NCBI GenBank assembly: GCA_035641315.1 | Contig: DASQUK010000214.1 | Coordinates: forward strand, 5,092-69,091 | From: DASQUK01 sp035641315 | Lineage (GTDB): Bacteria > Actinomycetota > Acidimicrobiia > Acidimicrobiales > VFJN01 | Length of the DNA: 64,000 nucleotides | Reading direction: 5' to 3' | Shown: positions 43,269 through 51,514 of the stretch, piece by piece | Layout of the letters: each line of letters starts with the position of its first letter | Position numbering within the stretch: position 1 is the first letter of the stretch | The notes under the pieces: generated by a model | Told to the model about the DNA's origin: nothing | The model's input: only the letters and a program-made list of their open reading frames with translations | Database searches by the model: none | Program-made: the position numbers and the translations under genes

Positions 43269-44396
43269 ATGACTCCCCCCATCCCGGACATAGCCATCCC
43301 GGCCGAGCTGCTGCCCGCCGACGGGCGGTTCGGCTCCGGGCCGTCCAAGGTGCGCCACGAGGCCGTCGAGGCGCTGGCGGCCACCGGCACCACCTACCTG
43401 GGAACGAGCCACCGCCAGGCCACGGCCCGGTTCACCGTGGCGGCCCTGCGCAACGGGATCGCCGAGCTGCTGTCGCTGCCCGACGGCTACGAGGTGGCGC
43501 TGGGCAACGGCGGCACCACCGCCTTCTGGGACGCGGCCACGTTCGGGTTGATCGACCAACGCAGCCAGCACCTGAGCTTCGGCGAGTTCTCGTCCAAGTT
43601 CGCCGCCTGTGCCGCCGCCGCCCCCCACCTGGGCGACCCCGAGATCATCGAGTCGGCGCCGGGCACGGTCCCCCAGTCCAAGGCCAACCCCGACGTCGAC
43701 GCCTACTGCTTCACGCACAACGAGACGTCCACGGGCGTCGCCATGCCGCTGGTTCGGCCCGAGGGTGCCGGCGGCCTCGTGCTGGTCGATGCCACCTCGG
43801 CGGCCGGCGGCCTGCGGCTCGACGCAACGCAGGTCGACGCCTACTACTTCGCCCCCCAGAAGGGCCTGGCCTCGGACGGTGGCCTGTGGCTGGCCGCGCT
43901 GTCGCCCGCCGCCATCGAGCGGATCGAGCGCCTCTCGGCCCGCGACCGCTGGACGCCGGCGTTCCTCGACCTCGGCATCGCCCTGGACAACAGCCGCAAG
44001 GACCAGACGTACAACACCCCGGCCCTGGCGACGATCTTCCTGGCCGTGCAGCAGGTCGAATGGATCCTGCACAACGGCGGCCTGCCGTTCGCCGCCGGGC
44101 GCTGCGACCGGTCGGCGGAGAGCCTGTACGGCTGGGCCGAGTCCCGTGACTACGCGACGCCGTTCGTGACGGATCCAGCCATCCGCAGCCACGTCGTGGC
44201 CACCATCGACCTCGACGACGCGGTGCCCGCCACCACCGTCAGCGCGGTGCTGCGCCAGAACCTCGTGATCGACACCGAGAGCTACCGGAAGTTGGGCCGC
44301 AACCAGTTGCGGATCGCGATGTACCCCGCCATCGACCCCGACGACATCGAGGCACTTACGCACTGCATCGACTACGTGGTCGAGCGAGTGGCTTGA
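43269..44396 (+). CDS. serC: Phosphoserine aminotransferase (mycobacterial type)
   Basis: This 375-residue class V PLP enzyme makes 3-phosphoserine from 3-phosphohydroxypyruvate, the step after SerA. RFGSGPSKVR, LGTSHRQ, LGNGGTTAFWDAA, FTHNETSTGV, LVDATSAAGG and the lysine segment DAYYFAPQKGLASDGGLW agree with the mycobacterial SerC group, which is distant from E. coli SerC. GATAGT eight bases before ATG 43269 could be a -10 box of a leaderless transcript. serB is not in the window. Confidence 0.93.
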   Translation: MTPPIPDIAIPAELLPADGRFGSGPSKVRHEAVEALAATGTTYLGTSHRQATARFTVAALRNGIAELLSLPDGYEVALGNGGTTAFWDAATFGLIDQRSQHLSFGEFSSKFAACAAAAPHLGDPEIIESAPGTVPQSKANPDVDAYCFTHNETSTGVAMPLVRPEGAGGLVLVDATSAAGGLRLDATQVDAYYFAPQKGLASDGGLWLAALSPAAIERIERLSARDRWTPAFLDLGIALDNSRKDQTYNTPALATIFLAVQQVEWILHNGGLPFAAGRCDRSAESLYGWAESRDYATPFVTDPAIRSHVVATIDLDDAVPATTVSAVLRQNLVIDTESYRKLGRNQLRIAMYPAIDPDDIEALTHCIDYVVERVA

Positions 44397-44409
44397 ATCG
44401 GGCGGGCGC

Positions 44410-45189
44410 TCACGGACCGGCAGTGATCCGGTCCCTGAGCTCGGCGACCCAGTCGCCCTCGGGCCAGCAACCCTCGACCAGCCAGGTGGCTCCGGCGGCC
44501 GCGTACTCATGGGCCGGTACCCCGGGCGCCCACATCGCGACCACCTCCCAGCCGGTCGGCCGCTCGACACCGGCGAGGTAGCTCCGCAGCTCCTGGGGCG
44601 TGGGTGGCCCGAACCCGGTCAGGGGAACCACGCCATCCCAGCGAACGGCCCGCGCGAGCGGCCGGCGGTGGGGCGCGATCGCCGCCACCCAGATGGGCGG
44701 GCGGGGGCGCTGGACCGGCCGGGGCAGCAACTCGGTGTCGACCCGGTAGTGCACCCCCTCGTGGGCCACCGGTCCCCGCAACAGTCCGTCGAGGACCGTC
44801 AGCGCCTCGTCGAGCATGGCCGCTCGCTGGCGGTGGTCGGCGGGCTCGCCGAACGCCGCGAAGTCGTCGTCGGATGGCTCACCGACGCCGACGCCCAACA
44901 CCGACCGCCCGCCGCTGAGGTGGTCGAGCGTTGTCAGATGCCTGGCAACCATCCAGGGGCGGCGCCGGGCCAGCGGCGTCACCAGGGTGCCGAGCCGCAC
45001 CCGCTCGGTCGCCTGGGCCATGGCCCCGAGCAGCACCCAGGGGTCGTGCACATCGAGCCGCGACTGCCGCTGGAACACCAGGTGGTCCCACAGGAACACG
45101 CCGTCCCATCCGGCCCGCTCGGCCTCGACGGCCAGGTCGACCAGGGTGGCGGCGTCGCTGAACGGCGGGAGGCTCACGGCGATGTGCAT
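44410..45189 (-). CDS. LLM-class (F420-dependent type) oxidoreductase
   Basis: This 259-residue TIM-barrel protein of the luciferase-like family begins MHIAVSLPPFSDAATLVDLAVEAERAGWDGVFLWDHL and contains RVRLGTLVTPLARRRPWMVARHLTTLDHLSGGRSVLGVGVG. In this host class such proteins usually use F420H2 rather than FMN, but the cofactor is not proven. ATG 45189 is favoured by the barrel's first strand; TACGGT five bases upstream may be a -10 box. It is divergent from another LLM protein, only 64 bases away. Confidence 0.85.
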   Translation of the reverse strand: MHIAVSLPPFSDAATLVDLAVEAERAGWDGVFLWDHLVFQRQSRLDVHDPWVLLGAMAQATERVRLGTLVTPLARRRPWMVARHLTTLDHLSGGRSVLGVGVGEPSDDDFAAFGEPADHRQRAAMLDEALTVLDGLLRGPVAHEGVHYRVDTELLPRPVQRPRPPIWVAAIAPHRRPLARAVRWDGVVPLTGFGPPTPQELRSYLAGVERPTGWEVVAMWAPGVPAHEYAAAGATWLVEGCWPEGDWVAELRDRITAGP

Positions 45190-45253
45190 GATTGGACCGT
45201 ACGCTCGAGCGTGACCGCGGACCCGGGTGCGCGCGGGATGGTGGACTGGGGGC

Positions 45254-46168
45254 ATGCGCTTCTCCATCTGGCCGTCCGCCAACCAGCCCTGGGGCGAGAT
45301 CCTGGCCACCGCCAGCTATGCCGAGGCCACCGGCTGGGACGGGGTATGGATCGCCGACCACTTCATGCCCGACGTCGACGGGCCGTTCCCGCTCGAGACT
45401 CCGACGCTAGAGGCAGGATCGCTGGTGGCGGCCCTGGCGGCCGCCGTTCCCCGGGTGCGGATCGGCACCCTCGTCTACGGCAACACCTACCGCCACCCCG
45501 CCGTCGTGGCCAACATGGCGGTCACCACCGACCACGTGAGCGGCGGCCGGTTCACGCTCGGCATCGGCGCCGGCTGGCAGCGCAACGAGCACGCCGCCTA
45601 CGGCATCGACTTCCCATCGGCGGGCGCCCGCGTCGACCGCTTGGCCGAGGCGGTCGAGGCCATCCACGGGCTGCTGCGCAACCCGCGCACCACCTTCAAG
45701 GGGCGCTACTACGAGATCACCGACGCCCTGTGCGAACCCAAACCGGTCCAGGATCCGTTGCCGATCCTGGTGGGCGGCAGCGGCGACCGCCTGCTGGGCG
45801 TCGCCGCCCGCTGGGCCGACGCCTGGAACACCTGGGGTCAACCCGACCACATCGCCGAGCGGTCGGCGGCGCTGTCCCGGGCCTGCGAACGGGTGGGCCG
45901 CGACTCCGACGCCATCGCCAGGACGGCCCAGGCCCTGGTGTTCATGGCCGACACCGACATGGACCCCACCACCATCGAGCGCCAGGTCGAGCGGGCGCCG
46001 ATGCCGGCGATCGGCGGAACCGTCGAACAGCTCCGGGACGTGGTGGCGGCCTACGCCCAGGCCGGCCTGGACGAGCTGATCGTGCCCGACCGCTCGCTCG
46101 GGCAGGGCACGCCCAAGCTCGAGCGCATGGACCGCTTGATCGAGGAGGTGGCGCCGGCCTTCCGGTGA
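45254..46168 (+). CDS. LLM-class (F420-dependent type) oxidoreductase
   Basis: This 304-residue luciferase-like barrel begins MRFSIWPSANQPWGEILATASYAEATGWDGVWIADHFM and includes VRIGTLVYGNTYRHPAVVANMAVTTDHVSGGRFTLGIGAGWQRNEH and LPILVGGSGDRLLGVAARWADAWN. It belongs to the TIGR03560-like group of F420 oxidoreductases. It shares only family-level identity with the divergent neighbour. The substrate is unknown. Confidence 0.88.
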   Translation: MRFSIWPSANQPWGEILATASYAEATGWDGVWIADHFMPDVDGPFPLETPTLEAGSLVAALAAAVPRVRIGTLVYGNTYRHPAVVANMAVTTDHVSGGRFTLGIGAGWQRNEHAAYGIDFPSAGARVDRLAEAVEAIHGLLRNPRTTFKGRYYEITDALCEPKPVQDPLPILVGGSGDRLLGVAARWADAWNTWGQPDHIAERSAALSRACERVGRDSDAIARTAQALVFMADTDMDPTTIERQVERAPMPAIGGTVEQLRDVVAAYAQAGLDELIVPDRSLGQGTPKLERMDRLIEEVAPAFR

Positions 46169-46186
46169 GCCGGCCGTCGCCCACGG

Positions 46187-46783
46187 CTACCGGGCCGCCC
46201 GCTGCACCTTCCGCCAGACGCCCCGGTACGCCTCGATCCCGTCGAACGCCAGCCCGCGCTCGGGCCCGGCGGCGATGGCCACACGCTCGGGCACCGTGCC
46301 CCAGACCCGCGCACCAGCATCGTCCCAGTCGGCCAGGGCATCCTGGTAGTCGCGCGTGAACGTGCGCGCCGAGCAGATCACGAGGCCGGTCGGGGTCCCT
46401 TCGGGCACCAGGTCGAGCACGGCCTGCGCCCGGGCCGGCTCGATTCCCCCGACACGGGTGGGCACGACGACGACCGAGGCCCGGTCCAGCGCCTTGGCGG
46501 TCAGCCGCTCGTGGCCCGGCGGCGTGTCGACGATCGCCACGTGATCGGGACCGACCTTGTCGAGGGCCTTGGTGAGCAGGCGGTCGGTGGGCGCCTCCAC
46601 CAGGTCGAGCCGCTGCAGCCGCTCGTCGGTGGCCTCCTCGACCCACTCGGCGGCGCTGGCCTGCGAGTCGGCGTCCACGAGTACGACGCCCCGACGGTCG
46701 GAGGCGGCAGCCAGGGCGGCCAGGTACACGGACGTGGTGGTCTTGCCCACGCCACCCTTGAGCGCAGCGGAGACGACGATCAC
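46187..46783 (-). CDS. Orphan ParA/MinD-type ATPase
   Basis: This 198-residue deviant Walker ATPase has KGGVGKTTT (9-17), VVLVDADSQASAAEW and AIVDTPPGH. Short length and sequence place it with small ParA-like proteins of plasmids and chromosomal islands. No parB-like gene or obvious parS cluster lies nearby, so a role in plasmid partition is not supported; cargo positioning or a decayed partition system are alternatives. It is divergent from the acyl-CoA synthetase gene. Confidence 0.85.
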   Translation of the reverse strand: MIVVSAALKGGVGKTTTSVYLAALAAASDRRGVVLVDADSQASAAEWVEEATDERLQRLDLVEAPTDRLLTKALDKVGPDHVAIVDTPPGHERLTAKALDRASVVVVPTRVGGIEPARAQAVLDLVPEGTPTGLVICSARTFTRDYQDALADWDDAGARVWGTVPERVAIAAGPERGLAFDGIEAYRGVWRKVQRAAR

Positions 46784-46889
46784 AGCGTTCCCCTCCCCAG
46801 GACGGTCGGGTGGTCGGCAGCCAGACTATCCGGGTGGGCCTCTAGGCTCGCCGGTCGACCACGTGTTGCCACCAGGAGGGGGACAGACG

Positions 46890-48629
46890 ATGCCGAGCCT
46901 GCCCGAGATCTGCGCCCAGCTCACGGGCCCGGGGGGAGCGTTCGAGGTCGTCACCGAGGACGTGCTCGGCCGTCCCCTACAGGTCTACAAGGACCGCATG
47001 CGGTCACTGCGGGAGATCCCGCAGGCCGCCATCGCCCGAGCCGACGACGCCACCTTCCTGGTCTACGGCGACCGCAGCTACGGCTTCCGCAACTTCGTCG
47101 AACAGGCCAACGGCCTCGCCCACGCCCTGGCCTTTCGCGTCGGCGTCGGTGCGGGCGACCGGGTCGCGGTCCTCAGCCAGAACAACCCGGAGTGGTGCCT
47201 CACGTTCTGGGCCACGGTGTCGAGCGGCGCCATCCTGGTGGGGCTCAACGGCTGGTGGAAGGCCGACGAGAGCCTCTACGGCCTGCGGGACTCGGGCGCC
47301 AAGGTGCTGGTGGCCGACGCCAAGAGGTTCGAGCGCATCGCCGATCGCCTCGGGGAGGCGCCCGACCTCACGCACGTGTTGCTGATCGACTGCGACCCCG
47401 ACGACTTCCCCGCGGCGAAGGGGTCGGCGGTGAAGCTGCTGCGCTTCGACGAGCTGGGTGCCGACCCGACCGACCGGTTCCCGGGGGCGCCGATCGCCGA
47501 GGACGACCCGGCGGTCATCTTCTACACCTCGGGCACGACCGGGAAGGCGAAGGGCGCCATCTCGACCCACCGGTCGATGATCGCCAACCTGCAGAACACG
47601 CTGTTCTTCACCCTGGCGGGGGCGATGGCCAATCCGGACCGCGACTCGCCGGCGCCGGCGGGTGGCGACGGGCCGACCGTCTCGCTGCTGACCTCCCCGC
47701 TGTTCCATGTGTCGGGCTGCCACTCCAACCTGGTGGTCGGGCTGCTCGCGGGGGTGAGGCTCGTCATTCCCGAGGGGCGCTTCGACCCGGTCCAGGTGCT
47801 GCGCCTCATCGCGGAGCACCGCGTCACCGTGTGGGCCACGGTGCCGACGATGGTGTGGCGGGTGTGCGAGCACCCCGCACGCCACGACTACGACACCTCC
47901 AGCGTCACGACCGTGGCGTTCGGCGGCTCGCCGTCGGCCGACGAGCTGCTGCGCAAGGTGGCAGGGACGTTCCCCAACGTTCGGTCGACGTCCAACGCCT
48001 ACGGGCTGACCGAGACGTCGTCGGTGGCCACGGTCATCAGCGGTGCCGACGCCAAGCGCAAGCCACGCTCGGTCGGCCCGCCCGTGCCCACGGTGGAGGT
48101 GCGGATCGTCGACGCGGCGGGTCGGCCGGTGGGCGTGGGCGAGACCGGGGAGGTGTGCGTCCGGGGACCGATCCTCATGAAGGGCTACTGGAACAAGCCC
48201 GAGGCCACGGCCGAGGCCATCGACGCCGACGGGTTCCTCCACACCGGCGACATCGGCCACCTCGACGACGAGGGCTACCTCACCATCACCGACCGCAAGA
48301 AGGACATGATCATCCGCGGCGGCGAGAACATCTACTGCGTGGAGATCGAGAACCGCCTGGTCGAGCACCCCTCCGTCGCCGACGCCGCGGTCATCGGCGT
48401 GCCCCACCCCGAGTTCGGTGAGGAGGTGAAGGCGGTGGTGCAGACCGAGCCGGGCGCCTCGCTCACCCACGACGACGTCCGGCGTTGGGTTGCCGCCGAG
48501 CTGGCCGACTTCAAGGTGCCCGCCCACGTGGAGGTGCGCACCGAGCCCCTCCCCCGCAGCGCCTCCGGCAAGCTGCTCAAGAACGTCCTGCGGGGCGAGG
48601 GCGAGGTCAGCTTCGAAGAGACGCTGTGA
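46890..48629 (+). CDS. Acyl-CoA synthetase (FadD-like)
   Basis: This 579-residue ANL enzyme has VIFYTSGTTGKAKGAISTHRSM, NAYGLTETSSV, FLHTGDIGHLDDEGYLTITDRKKDMIIRGGENIYCVEIENRLVEHP and the catalytic Lys at LPRSASGKLLKNVLR. AGGAGGGGGACAG provides a strong ribosome site for ATG 46890. An N-terminal extension of about 40 residues precedes the usual start of the fold. Substrate chain length is unknown. It shows no close pairing with the enzyme at 23075. Confidence 0.88.
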   Translation: MPSLPEICAQLTGPGGAFEVVTEDVLGRPLQVYKDRMRSLREIPQAAIARADDATFLVYGDRSYGFRNFVEQANGLAHALAFRVGVGAGDRVAVLSQNNPEWCLTFWATVSSGAILVGLNGWWKADESLYGLRDSGAKVLVADAKRFERIADRLGEAPDLTHVLLIDCDPDDFPAAKGSAVKLLRFDELGADPTDRFPGAPIAEDDPAVIFYTSGTTGKAKGAISTHRSMIANLQNTLFFTLAGAMANPDRDSPAPAGGDGPTVSLLTSPLFHVSGCHSNLVVGLLAGVRLVIPEGRFDPVQVLRLIAEHRVTVWATVPTMVWRVCEHPARHDYDTSSVTTVAFGGSPSADELLRKVAGTFPNVRSTSNAYGLTETSSVATVISGADAKRKPRSVGPPVPTVEVRIVDAAGRPVGVGETGEVCVRGPILMKGYWNKPEATAEAIDADGFLHTGDIGHLDDEGYLTITDRKKDMIIRGGENIYCVEIENRLVEHPSVADAAVIGVPHPEFGEEVKAVVQTEPGASLTHDDVRRWVAAELADFKVPAHVEVRTEPLPRSASGKLLKNVLRGEGEVSFEETL

Positions 48630-48630
48630 C

Positions 48631-49305
48631 CTACCGCAACACCGTGTAGGCCGCCACGGTGGCGGCGCTGTTCGTGGCGGCGTGCACCAGGAGCGGGGCG
48701 AGCAGGCTGCGCGACCCGAGCCGGAGGGCGCAGAACACGAACCCGCCCACGGTCGTGAGCACGACCGCGGCGGTCACCGCGCCGGCCTGAGCCCAGGCGC
48801 TCTGCGCCAGGTCGTTGGTGGCGAGCGCGCTGAGCGTGGGCCGGATGTGCCACAGCCCGAAGAGCACGGAGGACGCCACGACCGCCGTGCGCATCGGGCA
48901 GATCCGGGCGAGCAGGCCGAGGAGGACGCCCCGGAAGGCCAGCTCCTCGAACAGGGCCGTGCCCAGCGGGATGCGCACGAGCGCCTGGTAGGCCAGCTCG
49001 GACCGGGAGTCGATGTCGGCGTTGCGCTCGTCCTCGAACCACCCTCGGGTGAGCGGCAGGGCGGCGCCGACGACGATCCCGGCGACGACGATCGCGGCGC
49101 CCACCCCGCCTACGACAAGACCCCGGCGGACCGTGGCCCGCGCCAGGCCGGCCTCCCGGGCGGACAGGCCGCCGGCGCGGCCGATGACCACGAGGGCCCC
49201 CGCCGTGGCCAGGTTCACCGGCACGTACCACGCGGAGGGGACCAGCGACTCGCCGGCCACGTTGCGGGCGGCGAGCACCCCCACGACGATCACCACGGAC
49301 GCCAT
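48631..49305 (-). CDS. CPBP-family intramembrane protease
   Basis: This 224-residue polytopic protein has the Abi/CPBP motifs: LFEELAFRGVLLG (motif 1, EExxxR), SVLFGLWHIRPT (motif 2, His) and LVHAATNSAAT (motif 3, HxxxN). Such proteins are related to the Rce1 prenyl protease; actinobacterial members are of unknown substrate. ATG 49305 starts a hydrophobic stretch. The stop adjoins the acyl-CoA synthetase end. Two palindromic repeats lie in its upstream region. Confidence 0.85.
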   Translation of the reverse strand: MASVVIVVGVLAARNVAGESLVPSAWYVPVNLATAGALVVIGRAGGLSAREAGLARATVRRGLVVGGVGAAIVVAGIVVGAALPLTRGWFEDERNADIDSRSELAYQALVRIPLGTALFEELAFRGVLLGLLARICPMRTAVVASSVLFGLWHIRPTLSALATNDLAQSAWAQAGAVTAAVVLTTVGGFVFCALRLGSRSLLAPLLVHAATNSAATVAAYTVLR

Positions 49306-49331
49306 GGGGCTCCACGGTCGCGTAGCGCCCC

Positions 49332-49377
49332 TTCTGCCCGCGCTCACCCGCACTATGGAAGGTCAGCGCGGGCAGAA
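49332..49377. repeat. 46-nt palindrome, CTG...CAGAA family, copy P2
   Basis: Arms TTCTGCCCGCGCT and AGCGCGGGCAGAA pair over 13 bp around a 20-nt centre. It is 45 bases from the near-identical copy P3. Confidence 0.85.
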
Positions 49378-49422
49378 TGGCTCGTCGGGTCGGCGACGCC
49401 CGTCGTGCCTTCAGTGCACCGC

Positions 49423-49468
49423 TTCTGCCCGCGCTCACCCGCACCATGGAAGGTCAGCGCGGGCAGAA
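49423..49468. repeat. 46-nt palindrome, CTG...CAGAA family, copy P3
   Basis: Same orientation as P2 and identical except for one base in the centre (CACTATGG versus CACCATGG). It ends six bases before the GTG at 49475. Confidence 0.85.
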
Positions 49469-49489
49469 TGCCGTGTGCCCTACACACGC

Positions 49490-49906
49490 ATGACCGAGGA
49501 CGAGTGGTGGGCGTTCCTGCGGTCGTCGGTGCGGCCGGCGCTGCTCGGGACGACCCGGGCCGACGGCCGCCCCCACGTCGCCCCGATCTGGTACGACGTC
49601 GAGGACGGCACGCTCGTGTTCACCACCGGCGCCGACACGGTGAAGGGCCGGGCCATCCGCCGGACCAGCCGGGTGGCGCTGTGCGTGCAGGACGACCGGC
49701 CGCCGTTCTCGTTCGTGATGGTCGAGGGTGAGGCCACATGCAGCGACGATCCGGGCGAGGTCCGTCGCTGGGCCACCCGTCTCGGCGGGCGCTACATGGG
49801 CGCCGACCGCGCCGAGGAGTACGGCGACCGCAACGCGGTGCCGGGCGAGATGCTCGTGCGGGTCACCCCGACCCGCGTCGTCTCGGCCCGCGACGTGGCG
49901 GACTGA
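49490..49906 (+). CDS. PPOX-class (F420-dependent type) split-barrel protein
   Basis: This 138-residue protein has the split-barrel flavin/F420 fold: TTRADGRPHVAPIWYDVEDGTLVFTTGADTVKGRAIRRTSRVALCVQDD. The pattern matches the PPOX class F420-dependent group. ATG 49490 starts at the usual point (MTEDEWWAFL); GTG 49475 is also possible and directly follows palindrome P3. It converges on ilvC with eight bases between stops. Confidence 0.82.
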   Translation: MTEDEWWAFLRSSVRPALLGTTRADGRPHVAPIWYDVEDGTLVFTTGADTVKGRAIRRTSRVALCVQDDRPPFSFVMVEGEATCSDDPGEVRRWATRLGGRYMGADRAEEYGDRNAVPGEMLVRVTPTRVVSARDVAD

Positions 49907-49914
49907 GACGTCAC

Positions 49915-50940
49915 TCAGCCCCCCGAGGCGTCCTCGAAGCGCTGCTTGCCGGCGGAGATCCAGGGCATCATCGCCCGCAGCTCGGCGCCGACCTTCTCGA
50001 TCGGGTGCTCCTTGCCGGCCTGGCCCAGCGCCGAGAACCGGGCGCGGCCCGACTCGGACTCGGCGATCCACTCCTCGGCGAACTTGCCGGTCTGGATCTC
50101 GTCGAGGATGGTCCGCATCTCGGCGCGCACGGCGTCGTTGATCACCCGCGGCCCCCGCGTGAGGTCGCCGTACTCGGCGGTGTCGCTCACCGAGTAGCGC
50201 ATGCCGGCCACGCCCTGCTCGTACATGAGGTCGACGATGAGCTTCAGCTCGTGGAGGCACTCGAAGTACGCCGACTCCGGCTGGTAGCCGGCTTCGACGA
50301 GCGTCTCGAAGCCGGCCTGCACCAGCGCGGTGAGCCCGCCGCACAGCACGACCTGCTCGCCGAACAGGTCGGTCTCGGTCTCCTCCTCGAACGTGGTCCC
50401 GAGCACGCCCGCCCGGGTGCCGCCGATGGCGTCGGCGTAGGCCAGCGCCAGGCCGTGGGCGTGCCCGGAGGCGTCCTGGCCGACGGCGACCAGGCAGGGC
50501 ACGCCGCCGCCCTCGGTGTAGGTGCGGCGCACCAGGTGCCCGGGGCCCTTGGGCGCCACGAGCGCGACGTCGACGCCGGCGGGGGCGACGACCTGGCCGA
50601 AACGCACGGAGAAGCCGTGCGCCACGAACAGCGCGTCGCCCTCGGTGAGGTGCGGGGCGATGTGGTTGGCGAAGATCGCCTTGTGTTCCGTGTCGGGCCC
50701 CAGCAGCATGACCAGGTCGGCCTCGGCGGCGGCGTCGGCGATCGAGCGCACGGTCAGGCCGGCCGCCTCGGCCTTGGTCCGCGACGACGATCCGTCCCGC
50801 AAGCCGACGCGCACGTCGATGCCCGAGTCCCGGAGGTTGAGGGCATGGGCGTGGCCCTGCGAGCCGTAGCCGATCACCGCCACCTTGCGTCCGGCGACGA
50901 GCGACCGGTCGGCGTCCTTCTCGTAGTACACGTTGGCCAT
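49915..50940 (-). CDS. ilvC: Ketol-acid reductoisomerase
   Basis: This 341-residue class I enzyme converts acetolactate and acetohydroxybutyrate to dihydroxy acids with NADPH. The N-terminal Rossmann domain has VAVIGYGSQGHAHALNLRDSG (about 20-40). The C-terminal knotted domain has GTTFEEETETDLFGEQVVLCGG (metal Asp and Glu) and AYFECLHELKLIVDLMYE. It follows ilvN by 22 nt in the ilvB-ilvN-ilvC operon. Confidence 0.96.
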   Translation of the reverse strand: MANVYYEKDADRSLVAGRKVAVIGYGSQGHAHALNLRDSGIDVRVGLRDGSSSRTKAEAAGLTVRSIADAAAEADLVMLLGPDTEHKAIFANHIAPHLTEGDALFVAHGFSVRFGQVVAPAGVDVALVAPKGPGHLVRRTYTEGGGVPCLVAVGQDASGHAHGLALAYADAIGGTRAGVLGTTFEEETETDLFGEQVVLCGGLTALVQAGFETLVEAGYQPESAYFECLHELKLIVDLMYEQGVAGMRYSVSDTAEYGDLTRGPRVINDAVRAEMRTILDEIQTGKFAEEWIAESESGRARFSALGQAGKEHPIEKVGAELRAMMPWISAGKQRFEDASGG

Positions 50941-50962
50941 CGGGTTCCTTTCTTGTCCCTTC

Positions 50963-51514
50963 TCAGGCGGGGCGGCGCACGGGCCGCAGGTTGGGGGCCG
51001 AGCGCTCGAGCTTGGGCAGCGCCACCCGGCCGGTGCGCTGCAGCTCGACGATCCCGAACGGGCGCAGCAAGTCCTCGAGGTCGTCCAGCCGGTCGGGTTC
51101 GCCGGCGAGGCTCACCGTCAGCTCGTCATGGCCGACGTCGACGATGCGCCCGTCGAACAGCCCCACGAGCTCGACCACCTGGCTGCGGGTGGCGGCATCC
51201 GCCCGGACGGTGGCGAGCATGAGCTCGCGCTCGACCGCGTCTCGGGGGTCGAGCTCGGAGATCTTGACGACGTTGACCAGCTTGAACAGCTGTTTGGTGA
51301 TCTGCTCCAGCGACGTTGACTCGACGTCGACCACGATCGTGATGCGGCTGAACCGCTCGTCCTCGGTGGGGGCGACCGCCAGGGAGTAGATGTTGAACCC
51401 GCGGCGCGCGAACAGCCCCGCCACCCGGGCGAGCACGCCGGCCTTGTTCTCGACCAGCACCACCAGCGTGTGGTGCCGGGCGTCGGTGCCGGGCAATCCG
51501 AGTTGCGGCGGCAT
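50963..51514 (-). CDS. ilvN: Acetolactate synthase regulatory subunit
   Basis: This 183-residue subunit has an N-terminal ACT domain (LVVLVENKAGVLARVAGLFARRGFNIYSLAVAPTED) that binds valine in relatives and a C-terminal ALS regulatory domain (RSQVVELVGLFDGRIVDVGHDELTVSLAGEPDRLDDLEDLL). It enhances and feedback-controls IlvB. Its ATG shares one base with the ilvB stop (TGATG). Confidence 0.95.
   Translation of the reverse strand: MPPQLGLPGTDARHHTLVVLVENKAGVLARVAGLFARRGFNIYSLAVAPTEDERFSRITIVVDVESTSLEQITKQLFKLVNVVKISELDPRDAVERELMLATVRADAATRSQVVELVGLFDGRIVDVGHDELTVSLAGEPDRLDDLEDLLRPFGIVELQRTGRVALPKLERSAPNLRPVRRPA

Noticed and set aside
49306..49474. Palindromes P2/P3 as ends of an insertion sequence
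   Set aside because: They are direct copies 45 bases apart with no transposase between, so they cannot be terminal inverted repeats of an element.
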